A stretch of 64,000 bases of DNA from Naegleria lovaniensis (lineage: Eukaryota; Heterolobosea; Eutetramitea; Acrasida; Naegleriidae): the NCBI RefSeq assembly GCF_003324165.1, contig NW_025407833.1, positions 673,948 to 737,947 of the forward strand. The letters run 5' to 3'. Below the pieces are notes generated by a model. The model saw only the letters and a program-made list of their open reading frames with translations, was not told the origin of the DNA and did no database searches. This document shows, one piece after another, positions 63,079 to 64,000 of this stretch; within the stretch, counting starts at the first letter, position 1, and every line of letters starts with the position of its first letter. A program made the translations under genes and the position numbers.

Positions 63079-63393
63079 ATGTCATCATCGCTATCCCGAG
63101 ACACTGTTTTGAAAACTTATCGCAATATTTATCGTATTTTGAGAACGACAAGAGAATTAACAGGCAGTACGGAATCATTGAAATATTTTCAAACACAATT
63201 TAGAGAGAATAAAACGAATACGGAAATGTATAGAAAGGCTCAACTCTATGAACAATATATTACATCATTAAAAGAGTATTCGGATTTGATACAAATGTAC
63301 AAGGTCGGAAAATATGAACCAACTTTACATGATTTATTGAAAAATTCAGCAGCCATGGCTGGTGTTTCTCTCACTCCGAAGGATAATAATTGA
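63079..63393 (+). CDS. LYR-motif-like small mitochondrial protein
   Basis: 104 aa, start after seven A, 28 bp after the RCC1 gene stop. An N-terminal helix with VLKTYRNIYRILR, an L/T-Y-R variant of the LYR motif, then FRENKTNTEM, similar to the FRENK block of LYRM4/ISD11-like proteins, then a helix (YEQYITSLKEYSDLIQMY). LYR proteins bind acyl-carrier protein and assist Fe-S cluster or respiratory-complex assembly in mitochondria. Which LYRM subfamily it belongs to cannot be decided by eye. AATAATATTAAT sequence follows the stop. Confidence 0.75.
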   Translation: MSSSLSRDTVLKTYRNIYRILRTTRELTGSTESLKYFQTQFRENKTNTEMYRKAQLYEQYITSLKEYSDLIQMYKVGKYEPTLHDLLKNSAAMAGVSLTPKDNN

Positions 63394-63932
63394 TGTGATT
63401 GGATGACCTTTTAAATAACTTGTTACTTTGTTAGAAATTCTATTAAATAATATTAATTTCAAGAAAACCTCATAATACTGCTTTGATATTCGGAGGACAT
63501 GTTTTTGATGTTGAACGATGAGACACCATTTGTTCTTCTTGAGGGTTTACCTTCATCGTCTCAAATTGCACTGCTGTAGCAAGTGAAAGGTTTGGATGTC
63601 TTAGATGATTTCTTTCACATCATGGTTTCTAGAGATCTTGTCATTGTACAATATTGCGAAGAGTTAAGGACTCAAAGATGTATCTTTGTCACTTCCATAT
63701 CCCTCGTGACGGTAATGGAGTAAGAAACATTTTGATTAAGAATTACTTCAGTCATTTATTACATTGGTACGTTGAAGAGACCTCAAGTTGTTGAAATGTT
63801 TTGTCGTATTGTTAGCCAATATTCAAAACACCATCTAATCAGACCATTGCTCTTTATTTGAAATCGACAAACAACCAGACATTGGTGCCACTACGAGGCT
63901 CTGGCTGCGGATTTGTCAGGGCCATCCTTTAC
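63394..63932. other. Gene-free stretch with possible decayed coding sequence
   Basis: About 540 bp. From 63508 a frame reads 71 codons with a single in-frame TAG (63577-63579) before TAA at 63721. Another open piece in a different frame (about 63770-63850) reads TLKRPQVVEMFCRIVSQYSK. The composition is protein-like but I recognise nothing, so I list it only as a possible relic. Confidence 0.3.
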
Positions 63933-64000
63933 TTATTTAAATGTGTTTAAAAGTGTTTGAATCATTTCCTTAACCTCCTTCTTCATTTCCTGAACTTCCT
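63933..64000 (-). CDS. C-terminal end of a gene continuing beyond the right edge
   Basis: On the minus strand the frame entering from the right edge reads EVQEMKKEVKEMIQTLLNTF, lysine, stop: a Glu/Lys/Met-rich amphipathic helix, probably the end of a coiled coil. Only 22 codons are visible, so identity and reality are uncertain. Confidence 0.4.
   Translation of the reverse strand, partial: EVQEMKKEVKEMIQTLLNTFK

Noticed and set aside
1-64000. tRNA, rRNA or CRISPR
   Set aside because: No cloverleaf-like GTTCGAATCC-type signals in suitable context, no rRNA-like sequence and no regularly spaced direct repeats were found by eye; a tRNAscan-SE and Infernal run would settle this.

Overview
This is eukaryotic nuclear DNA from a free-living protist. 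The AT-rich composition, tightly packed genes on both strands, short GT-AG introns with GTAAGT/GTGAGT donors, Asn/Gln/Ser/Thr/His-rich low-complexity tracts, and the gene set (severin, calpain, divergent actin, a CIPK-type kinase, Zn2Cys6 proteins outside fungi) fit a heterolobosean amoeba of the Naegleria type. That assignment is inference; no rRNA or other marker lies in the window. I found no tRNA, rRNA or CRISPR.

Layout. 0-4.4 kb: the end of an ABCB-type transporter and a five-exon F-box/multi-membrane-span gene. 4.6-7.0 kb: an accessory patch holding a putative inverted-repeat element with a low-complexity ORF, a lineage-specific small gene and a frameshifted second copy of it. 7.4-14 kb: an unknown nuclear-looking protein, a SAM plus His/Cys-hydrolase-like protein, and a calpain. 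14-21 kb: a WrbA-type flavoprotein, a kinase/F-box/GNAT fusion and a severin-like actin-severing protein, with one 418-bp transposable element inserted in each of the last two genes. 21-33 kb: a CIPK-like kinase, epsin, mitochondrial aspartate aminotransferase, cofilin, a divergent actin, a Zn2Cys6 protein with a PCNA-binding-type tail, dihydropteridine reductase and a FkbM methyltransferase. 34-46 kb: a large Zn2Cys6 factor, a P-loop protein, unknown proteins and a second MITE-like element. 46-64 kb: two large unknown proteins, a tandem pair of GT-B glycosyltransferases, a peroxisomal ABCD half-transporter, a P450, an RCC1-repeat protein, a LYR-like protein and a gene running off the right edge.

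The most notable finding is the pair of 418-bp elements at 15447-15864 (+) and 20589-21006 (-). They read as identical, have terminal and subterminal inverted repeats, are flanked by TA, and each sits inside a protein-coding gene. Removing the 20.6 kb copy with one TA restores a perfectly in-frame severin. The element also carries GT and AG sites that would let it be spliced out of severin in frame. It looks like an undescribed, recently active TA-targeting (Tc1/mariner-like) MITE that may behave as an intron.

The genes do not form an operon-like pathway. Several converge on actin dynamics (severin, cofilin, divergent actin) or membranes and trafficking (epsin, transporters, glycosyltransferases). 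A consistent local feature is a run of A directly before the start codon, which I used to choose starts.
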